Positions 27,087 to 36,338 of a DNA stretch of 64,000 bases are shown piece by piece. This stretch comes from Photobacterium profundum SS9 (GTDB taxonomy: Bacteria > Pseudomonadota > Gammaproteobacteria > Enterobacterales > Vibrionaceae), in NCBI RefSeq assembly GCF_000196255.1, contig NC_006370.1, positions 3,175,411-3,239,410 on the forward strand. Reading direction: 5' to 3'. The notes beneath the pieces are model-generated. The model had not been told where the DNA came from, did no database searches, and saw nothing but the letters and a program-made list of their open reading frames with translations. How positions within the stretch are numbered: position 1 is the stretch's first letter; every line of letters starts with the position of its first letter. The translations under genes and the position numbers were made by a program.

Positions 27087-27986
27087 ATGGATGTATCTTT
27101 TGAGCAACTGAAAAGCATGGTCGTTTTTGCCAAAATTGTCGAACAAGGGAGCTTCTCAGCTGCCGCGCGGCAACTAGGCTTATCTCGTGGGGTCGTCAGC
27201 TATCACCTGAAAAAGCTTGAAGATCATATCGGCATGCCGTTATTGAACCGTACCACGCGTAGCATTAGCCTAACCGATGCTGGTCAACGTTACTTTCAAC
27301 GGTGTAAACGTATCAGTGAAGAAGCCGCTGCTGCCAACCTACAGATTGAAAACCTACGTGAAGAGCCTGAAGGCAAACTCACGATTAGCGCCCCGGTGAA
27401 TATCAGCATGCATACGATTGTGCCCGCGCTGAATACGTTCAAGACCTTATACCCAAAAATAGAAATAGATCTGAACCTGACCGACGATATCGTTAATATT
27501 ATTCAAGAAGGGGTCGATTTAGCCATTCGAGGTGCGCCACTTGCTGATTCTGGTTTGTACGCCAAAAAGCTGATGACCATGAAGAATATATTATGCGGAT
27601 CACCCAGCTATTTTAACCAACACGGTATACCTCGCACCCCTGCAGAATTAGCCAATCATGAATGGGTGGTTTATAAGAAGACATCAAAAATCCAAACCCT
27701 CACAAAAGGCACGCGATCATACAATGTGAAAATGCAGGGTAGTATTACTACCAATAGTGCATCGGCAAGAACTGCGTTTGTGGTTGGCGGACATGGCGTC
27801 GGACGTTTACCTATCTACGATGCATTACCGTTAATTAAAGCCGGGCAACTCACCCCAATTTTAGAAGATTACGCATTAAGCGACATTACGATTTATGGTG
27901 TCTATCCGCCTCGGGCTGCAGATTCAAAAAAAATGCGGTTACTACTCGATTACTTACAAGAACACTTCACTCAGTATGTAATGTGA
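27087..27986 (+). CDS. LysR-family transcriptional regulator
   Basis: A 299-residue regulator. The winged helix is at the N terminus (FAKIVEQGSFSAAARQLGLSRGVVSYHLKKLEDHIGMPLLNRTTRSISLTDAG spans residues 12-65). The effector domain includes the CrgA/AaeR-like pattern LTISAPVNISMHTIVPALNTF. It is transcribed divergently from the DJ-1/PfpI and yqhD genes with a perfect palindrome between them, so it probably controls them in response to an electrophile or aldehyde. The effector is unknown. Confidence 0.9.
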   Translation: MDVSFEQLKSMVVFAKIVEQGSFSAAARQLGLSRGVVSYHLKKLEDHIGMPLLNRTTRSISLTDAGQRYFQRCKRISEEAAAANLQIENLREEPEGKLTISAPVNISMHTIVPALNTFKTLYPKIEIDLNLTDDIVNIIQEGVDLAIRGAPLADSGLYAKKLMTMKNILCGSPSYFNQHGIPRTPAELANHEWVVYKKTSKIQTLTKGTRSYNVKMQGSITTNSASARTAFVVGGHGVGRLPIYDALPLIKAGQLTPILEDYALSDITIYGVYPPRAADSKKMRLLLDYLQEHFTQYVM

Positions 27987-28040
27987 TAGCACGGCGATAT
28001 CAGCTATGTCTGTATTTGGCTCATCACTAAATAGCAGCCT

Positions 28041-28718
28041 TTATGTGCGCTTAACATACGCCCGCTCCGGTCGGCCCACTGTGCCGTAGCTCAGATCTGC
28101 TTCCAACTCACCGCTACTGATCAAATATTCAAGGTAGCGCCTTGCGGTAGTTCGGCTGGCACCGATTAACTGCCCAGATTGTTCTGCAGTTAATTGGGCA
28201 TTGGATTTAAATAACTCACGTACTTTATCAAGCGTGACATTATCAATGCCTTTCGGTAATTGGGCCGTCGACTTATGCTCTTTCGGGCGCATCAACATGG
28301 CATCAACATCGCTTTGTTCAATAGCACCTAACCCAGCCATGGTCACTCTTGAATCCAAATACTTAGTAATTGACTCTTCTAAACGCGAGAAAACCACAGG
28401 CTTTAGAATATAATCTACCACCCCACCTCGCATTGCTTCTTGCAGGGTATCGACATCTCTTGCGGCAGTAATCAATAGCACATCGGTTTCTTGTTTTTCA
28501 GCGCGCAGTAAACGCAACAAATCTAACCCACTCCCGTCTGGAAGCTGCACATCCAGCAATACGAGATCAGGGCTTAGCACGTCAAATAACGTGATGGCTT
28601 CTTGGTAGCTGTGTGCCATCGCCTGTATTTCGATACCAGCAATCTGGCTTAAGCAACGGCGATGTAACTCTGCGATTCCGGCATTGTCTTCAACTATCAC
28701 AACACTAATCAATGACAC
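28041..28718 (-). CDS. CitB/DcuR-type response regulator
   Basis: A 225-residue response regulator. The receiver domain shows VIVEDN at the start, the phospho-acceptor aspartate in DLVLLDVQLPDG (about residue 55), and the conserved threonine and lysine in LLITAARD and YILKPV. The C-terminal output domain (residues 165-225) is a winged helix of the CitB/DpiA/DcuR type with LIGASRTTARRYLEYLISSGELEAD. The start appears to be GTG at 28718, eight bases after GGGAG. It follows its kinase gene by 39 bp. Such pairs sense citrate, fumarate or malate; the tctCBA locus 4-8 kb away would be a reasonable target, but the link is inferred. Confidence 0.88.
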   Translation of the reverse strand: MSLISVVIVEDNAGIAELHRRCLSQIAGIEIQAMAHSYQEAITLFDVLSPDLVLLDVQLPDGSGLDLLRLLRAEKQETDVLLITAARDVDTLQEAMRGGVVDYILKPVVFSRLEESITKYLDSRVTMAGLGAIEQSDVDAMLMRPKEHKSTAQLPKGIDNVTLDKVRELFKSNAQLTAEQSGQLIGASRTTARRYLEYLISSGELEADLSYGTVGRPERAYVKRT

Positions 28719-28757
28719 TATTCACACTCCCTGTCTGTATTTTGATGATGCATTCCT

Positions 28758-30362
28758 TTAGCGCATTGGTGCTATTTTGGGTAAAAATATCGTCATTCTG
28801 GTTCCTACCGATTCTCTGTCTTCCATCATGCATTGCCCGTTATAGCGTGACACAATCTGGTTAATCAAATATAAACCGACACCGTGGTTATCGCCTGCTT
28901 TTGTCGAGACACCACGCTGTAATAGATCATGCTGGCTGATACCTTCAGGTAATCCTATTCCTGAATCTTCCACTTCAAGGATCAAATCATTCCCATAATC
29001 ACTTAGGTGAAGGTGAATAAACGTATCTGTAGAATGGGAAGCTAAGGTGGCATCGAACGCATTATCGATCAAATTACCTAAAATCGTCACCAAATCTTCA
29101 GGCACGATATGTTCAGATAAGGCGGATAAGCAACTTTCTGAATCAATCACTAACTGTAATCCAAGCTCACGAGCGCGTTCACTTTTACCCAGTAACAAAC
29201 CTGCAATTAATGGCTCTTCAATCGCACCACGCAAAAACTTGATCAAGGCTTCATAATGTTGATTTTCTTGTCCGATTAATTTAAATACATCCTTATATGC
29301 CCCGAGTTGAACCAAGCCCGCTATCGTATTCAGCTTATTTCGGTGCTCATGGGTTTGTGCTCGTAATAACTCGGCATATTGTGTCACTTGCGACAATTGA
29401 CGATTTAATTCGGTTATTTCATCTTTTAATCTAAAACTCGATACCGCCCCAATGAGTACACCATTTTGAAATAGTGGCTCACGGTTAGCAATCACCACCC
29501 GGCTGTTAAAGTACAGTTCAATATCATGCTCAGATTGGCGAGTTAACAGCAATCGTTCAAGGCTGCTTTCTGGCAAACTTTCACTTAATGGACGATTCAA
29601 GGCACGAGCCGCATCAACACTTAACATGCCGCACGCACTGCGATTGATCGACCGTAGAATACCTTGATTATCAATACTCAATACGCCTTCGCGCAAGGTG
29701 CTCATGGTGGCATCTTTCTCGGCATATAATCGCCCAATTTCTTCAGGCTCAAAACCCAGTAACGTGCGCTGAAAGCGCTTTGCCAATAAGTTCGCCAATA
29801 AACCATTAGCACCAACAACCACAATGGCCATCGCCAATAAAAAGGTTAAAAATGGCAATAATTTATCGTGAATACCAGTCAGTAAATACCCAACCGATAC
29901 GACCCCAATGATCTCACCACGACTGTCAAATACCGCTGTTTTACCTCGAACAGAATGCCCCATCGAGCCTTGAGCATATGAAATATAAGACTTCCCTTCT
30001 GTTAGGGCACGAATATTATCGCCCCCACGCATTGGCAGACCCACGCGTTCAGCTATCGGGTGCGCTAGCCGGATACCATTATGATCACCAATCACAATAA
30101 AGGCAGCACCAATGGCTCGCCGAAATCGTTCGATCCCTTCGGCGAGTAGCTGCGGATCTTTTTGCTCTACAGCAGTAATAATTGATGGCGTTTTGGCTAT
30201 GTATTCCGCCACACCAATGGCTTTTTCACCTAAATCTTGTGATTCCCATTTTTTAATGTAACTAAAACCCAAAGCCGAAAGAATCAGCAATTCAAGTAAA
30301 CCCGACATCGTCATAATAATCAGCAATCGTCGCCGAAAATTCAGCTTCTGCCATTGAATCAT
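28758..30362 (-). CDS. CitA/DcuS-type sensor histidine kinase
   Basis: A 534-residue membrane kinase. A transmembrane helix (residues 13-30) precedes a periplasmic PAS-like sensor of about 140 residues with the family pattern RLAHPIAERVGLPMRGGDN, then a second transmembrane helix (about 170-190). A cytoplasmic PAS domain (GVLSIDNQGILRSINRSACGML) follows. The phospho-accepting histidine is in AQTHEHRNKLNTIAGL, and the ATP-binding region shows NLIDNAFDA, DSGIGLPE and GVGLYLINQ. AAGGTGAAAG precedes the ATG. The architecture matches citrate and C4-dicarboxylate sensors. Ligand identity is not shown by the sequence. Confidence 0.9.
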   Translation of the reverse strand: MIQWQKLNFRRRLLIIMTMSGLLELLILSALGFSYIKKWESQDLGEKAIGVAEYIAKTPSIITAVEQKDPQLLAEGIERFRRAIGAAFIVIGDHNGIRLAHPIAERVGLPMRGGDNIRALTEGKSYISYAQGSMGHSVRGKTAVFDSRGEIIGVVSVGYLLTGIHDKLLPFLTFLLAMAIVVVGANGLLANLLAKRFQRTLLGFEPEEIGRLYAEKDATMSTLREGVLSIDNQGILRSINRSACGMLSVDAARALNRPLSESLPESSLERLLLTRQSEHDIELYFNSRVVIANREPLFQNGVLIGAVSSFRLKDEITELNRQLSQVTQYAELLRAQTHEHRNKLNTIAGLVQLGAYKDVFKLIGQENQHYEALIKFLRGAIEEPLIAGLLLGKSERARELGLQLVIDSESCLSALSEHIVPEDLVTILGNLIDNAFDATLASHSTDTFIHLHLSDYGNDLILEVEDSGIGLPEGISQHDLLQRGVSTKAGDNHGVGLYLINQIVSRYNGQCMMEDRESVGTRMTIFLPKIAPMR

Positions 30363-30637
30363 CTTTCACCTTACTATAACGACCGTAACAATATTGAAAC
30401 ATAGTACTCGTTATTCATTTCAAAGACTTTTAGCAAGCTCCCGTATTCAGCCTTTTAACAATGTTATCAGCGCCAACAAATTAACAACATTTATCACGGA
30501 ATAATTTTGTTTATCCATGATAAAATTATGGTATAAACACAGCGCAAACGATTGCGTGACTGTAAAGTTAATTGAATGCAGAATATTAATACATCAACAT
30601 CTTCCCTGCTGTCACCACTAGAAGGAAATGCGCCCTT

Positions 30638-32392
30638 ATGAAAAGCGACATTCAAATTTGCCGCGACACCGCACTCACTCCTATTGACCAAATTGCCCTA
30701 ATGGCGGGTATTGAACCTCAAGATTTAACCCCGCAAGGTACGTTAAAAGCAAAAGTAAAACCGTCAATCCTCAACCGCTTAGCAGATAAGCCTGAAGGTA
30801 AATTGGTATTAGTGACAGCGATTACCCCCACACCACTCGGTGAAGGCAAAACCGTTACCACCATCGGCCTTGCACAAGGTTTAGCAAAGATTAATAAACG
30901 TGTTATCGCCTGTATTCGCCAGCCATCAATGGGGCCAGTATTTGGCGTAAAAGGCGGTGCAGCAGGCGGTGGTTATAGCCAAGTCGCACCAATGGAAAAG
31001 TTGAATTTGCACCTAACCGGTGATATCCATGCGGTTACCGCAGCCCATAATCTTGCTGCTGCCGCTCTTGATGCCCGCTTGTATCATGAAGAGCGCCATG
31101 GCTACGAAGCATTTAGCGATAAAACAGGCTTACCTGCGTTACGTATCGATATAAAAAATATCGTATGGAAGCGTGTGATGGACCATAATGATCGTGCATT
31201 ACGCATGATCACTGTTGGTAAAAATGAAGCAGGAAAAGCCATCAATGGCCTTGAACGTGAAGATGGTTTTGATATTTCTGCCGCTTCTGAAATCATGGCA
31301 ATTCTTGCTCTTTCAAAAGATCTTGCAGACATGCGCCAACGTATTGGTCGTGTTGTTTTAGCTTACAACATCGACGGTAATCCAATCACTGCTGAAGATT
31401 TACAAGTCGCAGGCGCAATGACCGTCACTATGTGTGAAGCCATTGAGCCGACACTCATGCAGACGCTGGAAGGTGTAGCAACGCTGATCCATGCGGGGCC
31501 TTTTGCCAATATTGCCCATGGTAACTCCTCTATTATTGCCGATCGTATCGCCTTAAAGCTGAGTGAATTTACGGTTACAGAGGGTGGTTTTGGTTCTGAT
31601 ATGGGCTTTGAGAAAGCCTGTAATATTAAAGCGCAGCAAGCCGATCGTGGCCCAGATTGCGCCGTGGTCGTCGCTACATTACGCGGCTTGAAAGCCAATT
31701 CTGGTTTATATGATTTGCGCCCAGGGCAAGCACTACCCGATGCGATTTTTTCACCCGATGAAAAAGCCTTAATCGCAGGTTTTGATAACTTAAAATGGCA
31801 TATCCGCAATGCCGCTCAATATGGTTTACCGGTTGTGGTAGCAATAAACCGCTTCCCACAAGATACCGATGTAGAGCTTGAGCTGCTAAAAAACATGGTT
31901 GCAGACACAGATTTCAGTACCTACGTGGGTGTCGCCATTAGCGAAGCCTTTGGCAAAGGCGGTGAAGGTGCAACAGAATTAGCACAAGCGGTTGTTAAAG
32001 CGTGTGAAACACCAGCCAACTTTAAGCCATTATATAGCTTGTCGCAGTCTCTTGAAGAAAAGCTAATGGCTGTTGCTGAAGTCGGTTATGGCGCACGTAG
32101 TATCGAACTCTCTGATTGTGCGAAAGAACAGCTCGCGACACTGAAAAAACACGGCCATGATAACTTAGCGGTTTGCCTTGCTAAAACACCACTTTCGATC
32201 ACCACCGATCCAGGTATTAAAGGCGCCCCCTCTGATTTTGTGGTGCCTGTACGAGAGTTAAAATTATGTGCGGGTGCAGGATTTGTGTACGCACTGTGCG
32301 GTAATGTAATGACAATGCCCGGCTTACCTGAAAAACCGGCTTATATGAATCTTGATATCGACGCTGACGGTAATATTGTTGGTTTAAGTTAA
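30638..32392 (+). CDS. fhs: Formate--tetrahydrofolate ligase
   Basis: A 584-residue enzyme of normal family length (about 555-585). The P-loop [16 protein letters not shown], the [23 protein letters not shown] region and [14 protein letters not shown] are clear. It joins formate to tetrahydrofolate with ATP, giving 10-formyl-THF for one-carbon metabolism. This enzyme is absent from many enteric bacteria. With pflB/pflA and a FocA-like channel in the same window, it offers a way to use formate made in fermentation. GAAGGA lies eleven bases before the ATG. A strong terminator follows. It is divergent from the CitA-like kinase gene. Confidence 0.96.
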
Positions 32393-32442
32393 GAAGGTTA
32401 AGTGGATTGCATTCACGTAAACCCATAACGTTATTCGTTAAG

Positions 32443-32492
32443 ATCTCGTGCCTTGAGTGTTAGTCTTCACTAACCAGACACGAGATTTTTTT
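32443..32492 (+). terminator. Terminator after fhs
   Basis: ATCTCGTG and CACGAGAT arms enclose a loop of about 28 bases that has an inner GTTAGT/ACTAAC pairing, followed by seven T residues. Confidence 0.88.
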
Positions 32493-32709
32493 TACCTTAC
32501 TGAATACTAACTGTCGTTATACGCACAATAAGTATCACAGGGCAAATGACAAAGTACGCAACAAGGCTCCTATCAAGGATATTGTATATGAACATCATAA
32601 AAATTGATAAGTACTTTTAATACATGGCAAACAATTAGCTACAACATTCACATTTCAAATAAAAAGCTTTATAAACAACAAGATAAAAAACCACTAATAG
32701 AGGTGATAT

Positions 32710-33615
32710 TTACATTTCCAATTTTCTATCTTTAATCATACGGATCGCTTCACGGCGAATGCAATCACGTAGCGGATTTTCAATCGAGTCTGCACGCCAA
32801 ATAAAAGATAACGTTCGCTTCATATTCAACTCTGGAACATTCAGTGCCACCAACTCGCCACGTTCTATATGCTTAACAACATCAAGAAAAGGTAAACAAC
32901 TTAAATAAGGGCCATTCGTCACTAATGTTCTTAGTACTGAAATCTGTTCATATTCCCGCCAAACATTCAAATCTTCAATCACACCGTGTAATGCGCTTTC
33001 AAAACTCTGCCTTGTACCTGCTCCTTGCTCTCGAAGTACCCATTGTGCCTGCTCTAACTGTGCAAAGCTGACTTTATCTAGCTTGGCATAAGGGTGATAT
33101 TTAGAAGCAATAATCACAAGATGGTCGTGACACCATACTTCTTGCTCAATACGGCTATCATCACAACGGCCTTCAATAATACCCAACTCACATTCAAAAT
33201 CTCTTACGTGATCAACCACTTTCTGGGCATTTTTCACTCTAAGCTTGATACGTAGCTCGGGGAAATCCTTATCAATAATACTGATAAGCTCTGGTAGCAA
33301 GTGTTCTGCGGCAGTTTGACTGGCTGAAATACTGATTTCACCACTCACAATATGCTGATCGTAAAAGCCTTGTTCAATCTGCTGGGCATCAAATAAGAGC
33401 TGTTTTGCCCTTGGTCTTAACCACGATCCCCAGTACGTTAATGTCATTTGCTTGCCCTGCCGCTCAAACAAAGGTCGTCCTAACATCTTTTCTAGCTGTA
33501 ATAACGCCATGCTAGTTGCTGACTGGGTTAATGCTAGATTGTCTGCCGCCTTACTCACACTACGAGAGCTCGCAACCTCTTCAAATACAGCCAGTTGCTT
33601 GAGTGAATACCGCAC
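32710..33615 (-). CDS. LysR-family regulator divergent from focA-CBS
   Basis: A 301-residue LysR-type regulator. The N-terminal winged helix covers FEEVASSRSVSKAADNLALTQSATSMALLQLEKMLGRPLFER (residues 10-51), and the effector domain resembles YeiE/CbbR-like proteins (SASQTAAEHLLPELISIIDKDFPE). The start codon is apparently GTG at 33615. It lies about 220 bp from the divergent focA-CBS gene, so formate transport is the likely target. The ligand is unknown. Confidence 0.87.
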   Translation of the reverse strand: MRYSLKQLAVFEEVASSRSVSKAADNLALTQSATSMALLQLEKMLGRPLFERQGKQMTLTYWGSWLRPRAKQLLFDAQQIEQGFYDQHIVSGEISISASQTAAEHLLPELISIIDKDFPELRIKLRVKNAQKVVDHVRDFECELGIIEGRCDDSRIEQEVWCHDHLVIIASKYHPYAKLDKVSFAQLEQAQWVLREQGAGTRQSFESALHGVIEDLNVWREYEQISVLRTLVTNGPYLSCLPFLDVVKHIERGELVALNVPELNMKRTLSFIWRADSIENPLRDCIRREAIRMIKDRKLEM

Positions 33616-33768
33616 TTAATTAAAACTCCTACTATCAAACGTCGATGACATTTTGCCACCTTACAATATCAATTTTTATGATGAGGGTTAAGAAAACTAT
33701 CAATTTTACTTGGCACCCCTCCTCACCTTATTCTGATTACCAGTTACCCCAATCAAGGAGAGGAGAAA

Positions 33769-33834
33769 ATGATGCAACACTATGTACTTACCAGATTCGA
33801 CCTAAACGTCGGTCTATCGATAAGAGGTTATTAA
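33769..33834 (+). CDS. Candidate 21-residue leader peptide before focA-CBS
   Basis: A short frame starts with two ATG codons directly behind the purine-rich GGAGAGGAGAAA, the strongest ribosome site in this region. It encodes 21 residues beginning MMQHYVLTRFDLNVG and ends with TAA one base before the ATG of the focA-CBS gene. The spacing suggests translational coupling, with the downstream start depending on ribosomes finishing the leader. A weaker AAGAGG for the downstream gene lies inside the leader. No homologue is recognised, so it could also be chance. Confidence 0.5.
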   Translation: MMQHYVLTRFDLNVGLSIRGY

Positions 33835-33835
33835 G

Positions 33836-35314
33836 ATGGGTTCAGCAACAGCATCGACGAATAATAACTTCACACCAAAAGAAATGATGAAGCAAGCTGA
33901 AAAGTACGCCGTTGGTAAAGCGTCTAAACCAACACGTACAACCATTGCCCTTGCAATTACAGCAGGGGTTTTCATCGGACTTGCTTTTGTTTTTTATATT
34001 ACCGTCACCACAGGCAATGGCGGCGTAAGCTGGGGGCTCAACCGTTTCTATGGCGGTCTAGCTTTTAGTCTCGGGCTTATTCTTGTCGTTATCTGCGGCG
34101 GTGAGTTATTTACCAGTACGGTACTGTCTTCCATTGCTCGTGCAAATAACCATATCTCATCCGGCCGTATGCTGGGCACTTGGGCAAAAGTGTATTTTGG
34201 TAACTTCCTCGGTGCCATGCTGCTGTTGTTATTGGTTTCAATGGCGAGTCTTTACCAACTCGATGGTGGGCAGTGGGGATTAAACGCACTTAATATTGCT
34301 CAGCATAAACTGCACCACCAACCGCTTGAAGCTTTCTCATTAGGTGTTCTTTGTAACCTATTGGTTTGTCTTGCTATTTGGATGACATTTTGTACTGAAA
34401 ACATGATGACAAAAATGGTCATTATGATTCTACCTGTCGCCATGTTTGTCAGCACAGGCTTTGAGCACAGCGTTGCTAACATGTTTATGGTGCCACTTGG
34501 TATCACTATCCAGAATTTTGCACCTGAATCATTCTGGCTAAACCTCGGTGTATTGCCTGAACAATATAACGACCTAACCATCCAGAACTTTATCTTTGCC
34601 AATTTAATCCCTGTGACGTTGGGCAACATTGTCGGCGGTGGCGTTCTTGTTGGGCTGAGCTATTGGGCAATATTTAGTTCACCAAAAGAACAGCACGCAT
34701 CAGCAACAATTATCACACCAGACTTCTCAAACACTCACACTCTGAATATGGAACATACTATGTTAAACGAAAAACAATTTGTTAACGACCACATGCGCCC
34801 AGCGACAATCACTCTTTTACCTGGCATGCCTGTTGCACAAGCTCTTGATATTCTAATGAATGAAGACCTAACGGGTGCACCTGTACTGACAACAGACCAA
34901 CGATTAGTTGGTTTCTTCTCAATCCATGATGCGCTTGTTGATCTGTGGTGTAACGACTACATGCCAGATGCTGAATCTAAAGTTCAAGACCTGATGAAAC
35001 ATGAAATTCAAACGGTAAGCCCAGATAATTCAATTCTTGAAATTGCAGAATACATGAGCATTGATAAAAACATTCTTTACCCAGTATCTGATGGCGGTAT
35101 CGCAACACGCTTTACATCGCTTTCTTTAAATGAGCGAGCACGTGCAATGGTTATTAACCGCCCTCACTGCTTCCCTGTCGTAAAAGACGAGCAACTGGTT
35201 GGTATTATTACTCGTAAAGAGATTGTCAGCGCACTTCGCCCTGTATACGGCAACATTGTATCAGTTACAGAAGTGGCTAATACACAGCCTAAAGCAGTCT
35301 CTGATATCGCGTAA
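33836..35314 (+). CDS. Formate/nitrite channel fused to CBS domains (FocA-CBS)
   Basis: A 492-residue fusion. Residues 1-285 form a FNT-family channel with six hydrophobic segments and the family elements GGELFTSTVLSS, KVYFGNFLGAM and FEHSVANMF (central histidine of the pore). Residues 310-475 carry two CBS motifs (VNDHMRPATITLLPGMPVAQ, VQDLMKHEIQTVSPDNSILE), with GFFSIHDALVDL and GIITRKEIV as their regulatory ends. CBS pairs bind adenine nucleotides, so the channel may be gated by energy state. Plain FocA is about 285 residues. It is preceded by a candidate leader peptide and is divergent from a LysR gene. Formate is the likely substrate given pfl and fhs nearby. Confidence 0.88.
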   Translation: MGSATASTNNNFTPKEMMKQAEKYAVGKASKPTRTTIALAITAGVFIGLAFVFYITVTTGNGGVSWGLNRFYGGLAFSLGLILVVICGGELFTSTVLSSIARANNHISSGRMLGTWAKVYFGNFLGAMLLLLLVSMASLYQLDGGQWGLNALNIAQHKLHHQPLEAFSLGVLCNLLVCLAIWMTFCTENMMTKMVIMILPVAMFVSTGFEHSVANMFMVPLGITIQNFAPESFWLNLGVLPEQYNDLTIQNFIFANLIPVTLGNIVGGGVLVGLSYWAIFSSPKEQHASATIITPDFSNTHTLNMEHTMLNEKQFVNDHMRPATITLLPGMPVAQALDILMNEDLTGAPVLTTDQRLVGFFSIHDALVDLWCNDYMPDAESKVQDLMKHEIQTVSPDNSILEIAEYMSIDKNILYPVSDGGIATRFTSLSLNERARAMVINRPHCFPVVKDEQLVGIITRKEIVSALRPVYGNIVSVTEVANTQPKAVSDIA

Positions 35315-35321
35315 TATCTCT

Positions 35322-35350
35322 GTTACCTGCTGGCTCTGCTGGCAGGTAAC
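35322..35350 (+). terminator. Hairpin after focA-CBS
   Basis: GTTACCTGC and GCAGGTAAC pair perfectly with an eleven-base loop, followed by ATTTTATATA. Probable terminator. Confidence 0.75.
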
Positions 35351-35448
35351 ATTTTATATAAATAAAATTAATACCATACATAGCACGGCTTCTAATTACG
35401 ATATATGCCTTCTATTGACCCACTACCAACATGATACAAAATATCCCG

Positions 35449-36102
35449 TTATTTCTGCTCTCTATCATCAATATACTCACATTCTGAAAATGTTCTGACC
35501 CATTCGGGTTTATAAACGATCAGTAAGGTTATGATCATGCCATTCAGTAATGCTTCGGGAAATGCCATCAGTGGCATAAGAATAAGGTAGTTATCAACAA
35601 TGTATTGCCACGATACATCCCCTACCCAATAGATCCACCCACTGTTCAATAACAGATGAAAGCACATCGTCAATGCGCCATTAATAAAAGCAGCAACGAA
35701 AATATAGATAAATATGTGGTGAGTTAAAAAACGGTAACTAAGAAGAAAAATGCCGGTACTAAACAAAATTGGCAAGATAACCCCCACCAGTGCCGCAATC
35801 CCAATATCGCCTCCGGTAATGCTTCCAAGCATAGCCATTAATACCAGAGGTAATAAACCGATAAACGCAGCAATACGCCAACCATGCATGAGCATTAAGG
35901 CTGTTATTCCTAAAAAATGCACCTGTAAATCCTCATGGATACCGGCACGTAAAAACCATAACAGCAACAAAATCACCACGGTTGCAAAAACCAGATGTTG
36001 ATAGTGCTTGTCTTGTTTAAACTTAGGCCAAAAATCATAGGGGATATTGCGTAAAAGTATCCCACATCCAACAAGGTAGCCTCCCCACTGTATCACTGTC
36101 AT
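35449..36102 (-). CDS. CbiM-like energy-coupling-factor transporter permease
   Basis: A 217-residue membrane protein with about six or seven hydrophobic segments, resembling the CbiM/NikM substrate-specificity family. The family region HFLGITALMLMHGWRIAAFIGLLPLVL is recognisable, but a metal-binding MHI start typical of CbiM is not, so cobalt or nickel is not assured. No partner ATPase or T-component is adjacent. It starts 17 bp downstream of a 22-bp repeat array and is divergent from yfbU. It could be a metal or vitamin importer subunit working with a shared energising module. Confidence 0.75.
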   Translation of the reverse strand: MTVIQWGGYLVGCGILLRNIPYDFWPKFKQDKHYQHLVFATVVILLLLWFLRAGIHEDLQVHFLGITALMLMHGWRIAAFIGLLPLVLMAMLGSITGGDIGIAALVGVILPILFSTGIFLLSYRFLTHHIFIYIFVAAFINGALTMCFHLLLNSGWIYWVGDVSWQYIVDNYLILMPLMAFPEALLNGMIITLLIVYKPEWVRTFSECEYIDDREQK

Positions 36103-36118
36103 TTCATATCCATTTATT

Positions 36119-36232
36119 TATACGCTTAAATTTAATGACAAATAAGTCAGCTATAACCATACTATTTATAAGCTTAAATACTCAGACATATAAGCTTCAC
36201 ATCCTTACTGTATAAGCTTTCATCAGGTAATT
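36119..36232. repeat. Five-unit 22-bp repeat array upstream of the CbiM-like gene
   Basis: Three copies of TATAAGCTT begin at 36167, 36189 and 36211, exactly 22 bp apart. A further near copy (TATACGCTT) begins at 36119, and a weak one (AATAAGTCA) at 36141; a four-base insertion separates the second and third units. The first unit matches the third at 16 of 22 positions. Twenty-two bases equal two helical turns, as expected for cooperative protein binding on one face of the DNA. The array fills most of the divergent promoter region. Confidence 0.75.
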
Positions 36233-36338
36233 TTTATTAACAAAAAACGACTGCAACTTGTCGTTAGATCAAGTCTTTTTAAACATAACCTGCTAATCTC
36301 ATTGCCAGATTATAAGAAAACTTTTAAGGCCTACCTCC

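Noticed and set aside
28041-30362. CitA/CitB-like pair as the certain regulator of tctCBA
   Set aside because: The pair is several kilobases away with yqhD and LysR genes between; it is only a possibility.
36119-36232. 22-bp repeat array as a small CRISPR
   Set aside because: The repeated unit is only nine well-kept bases, with the remainder varying within a fixed 22-bp step, and no cas gene is near. Promoter iterons fit better.
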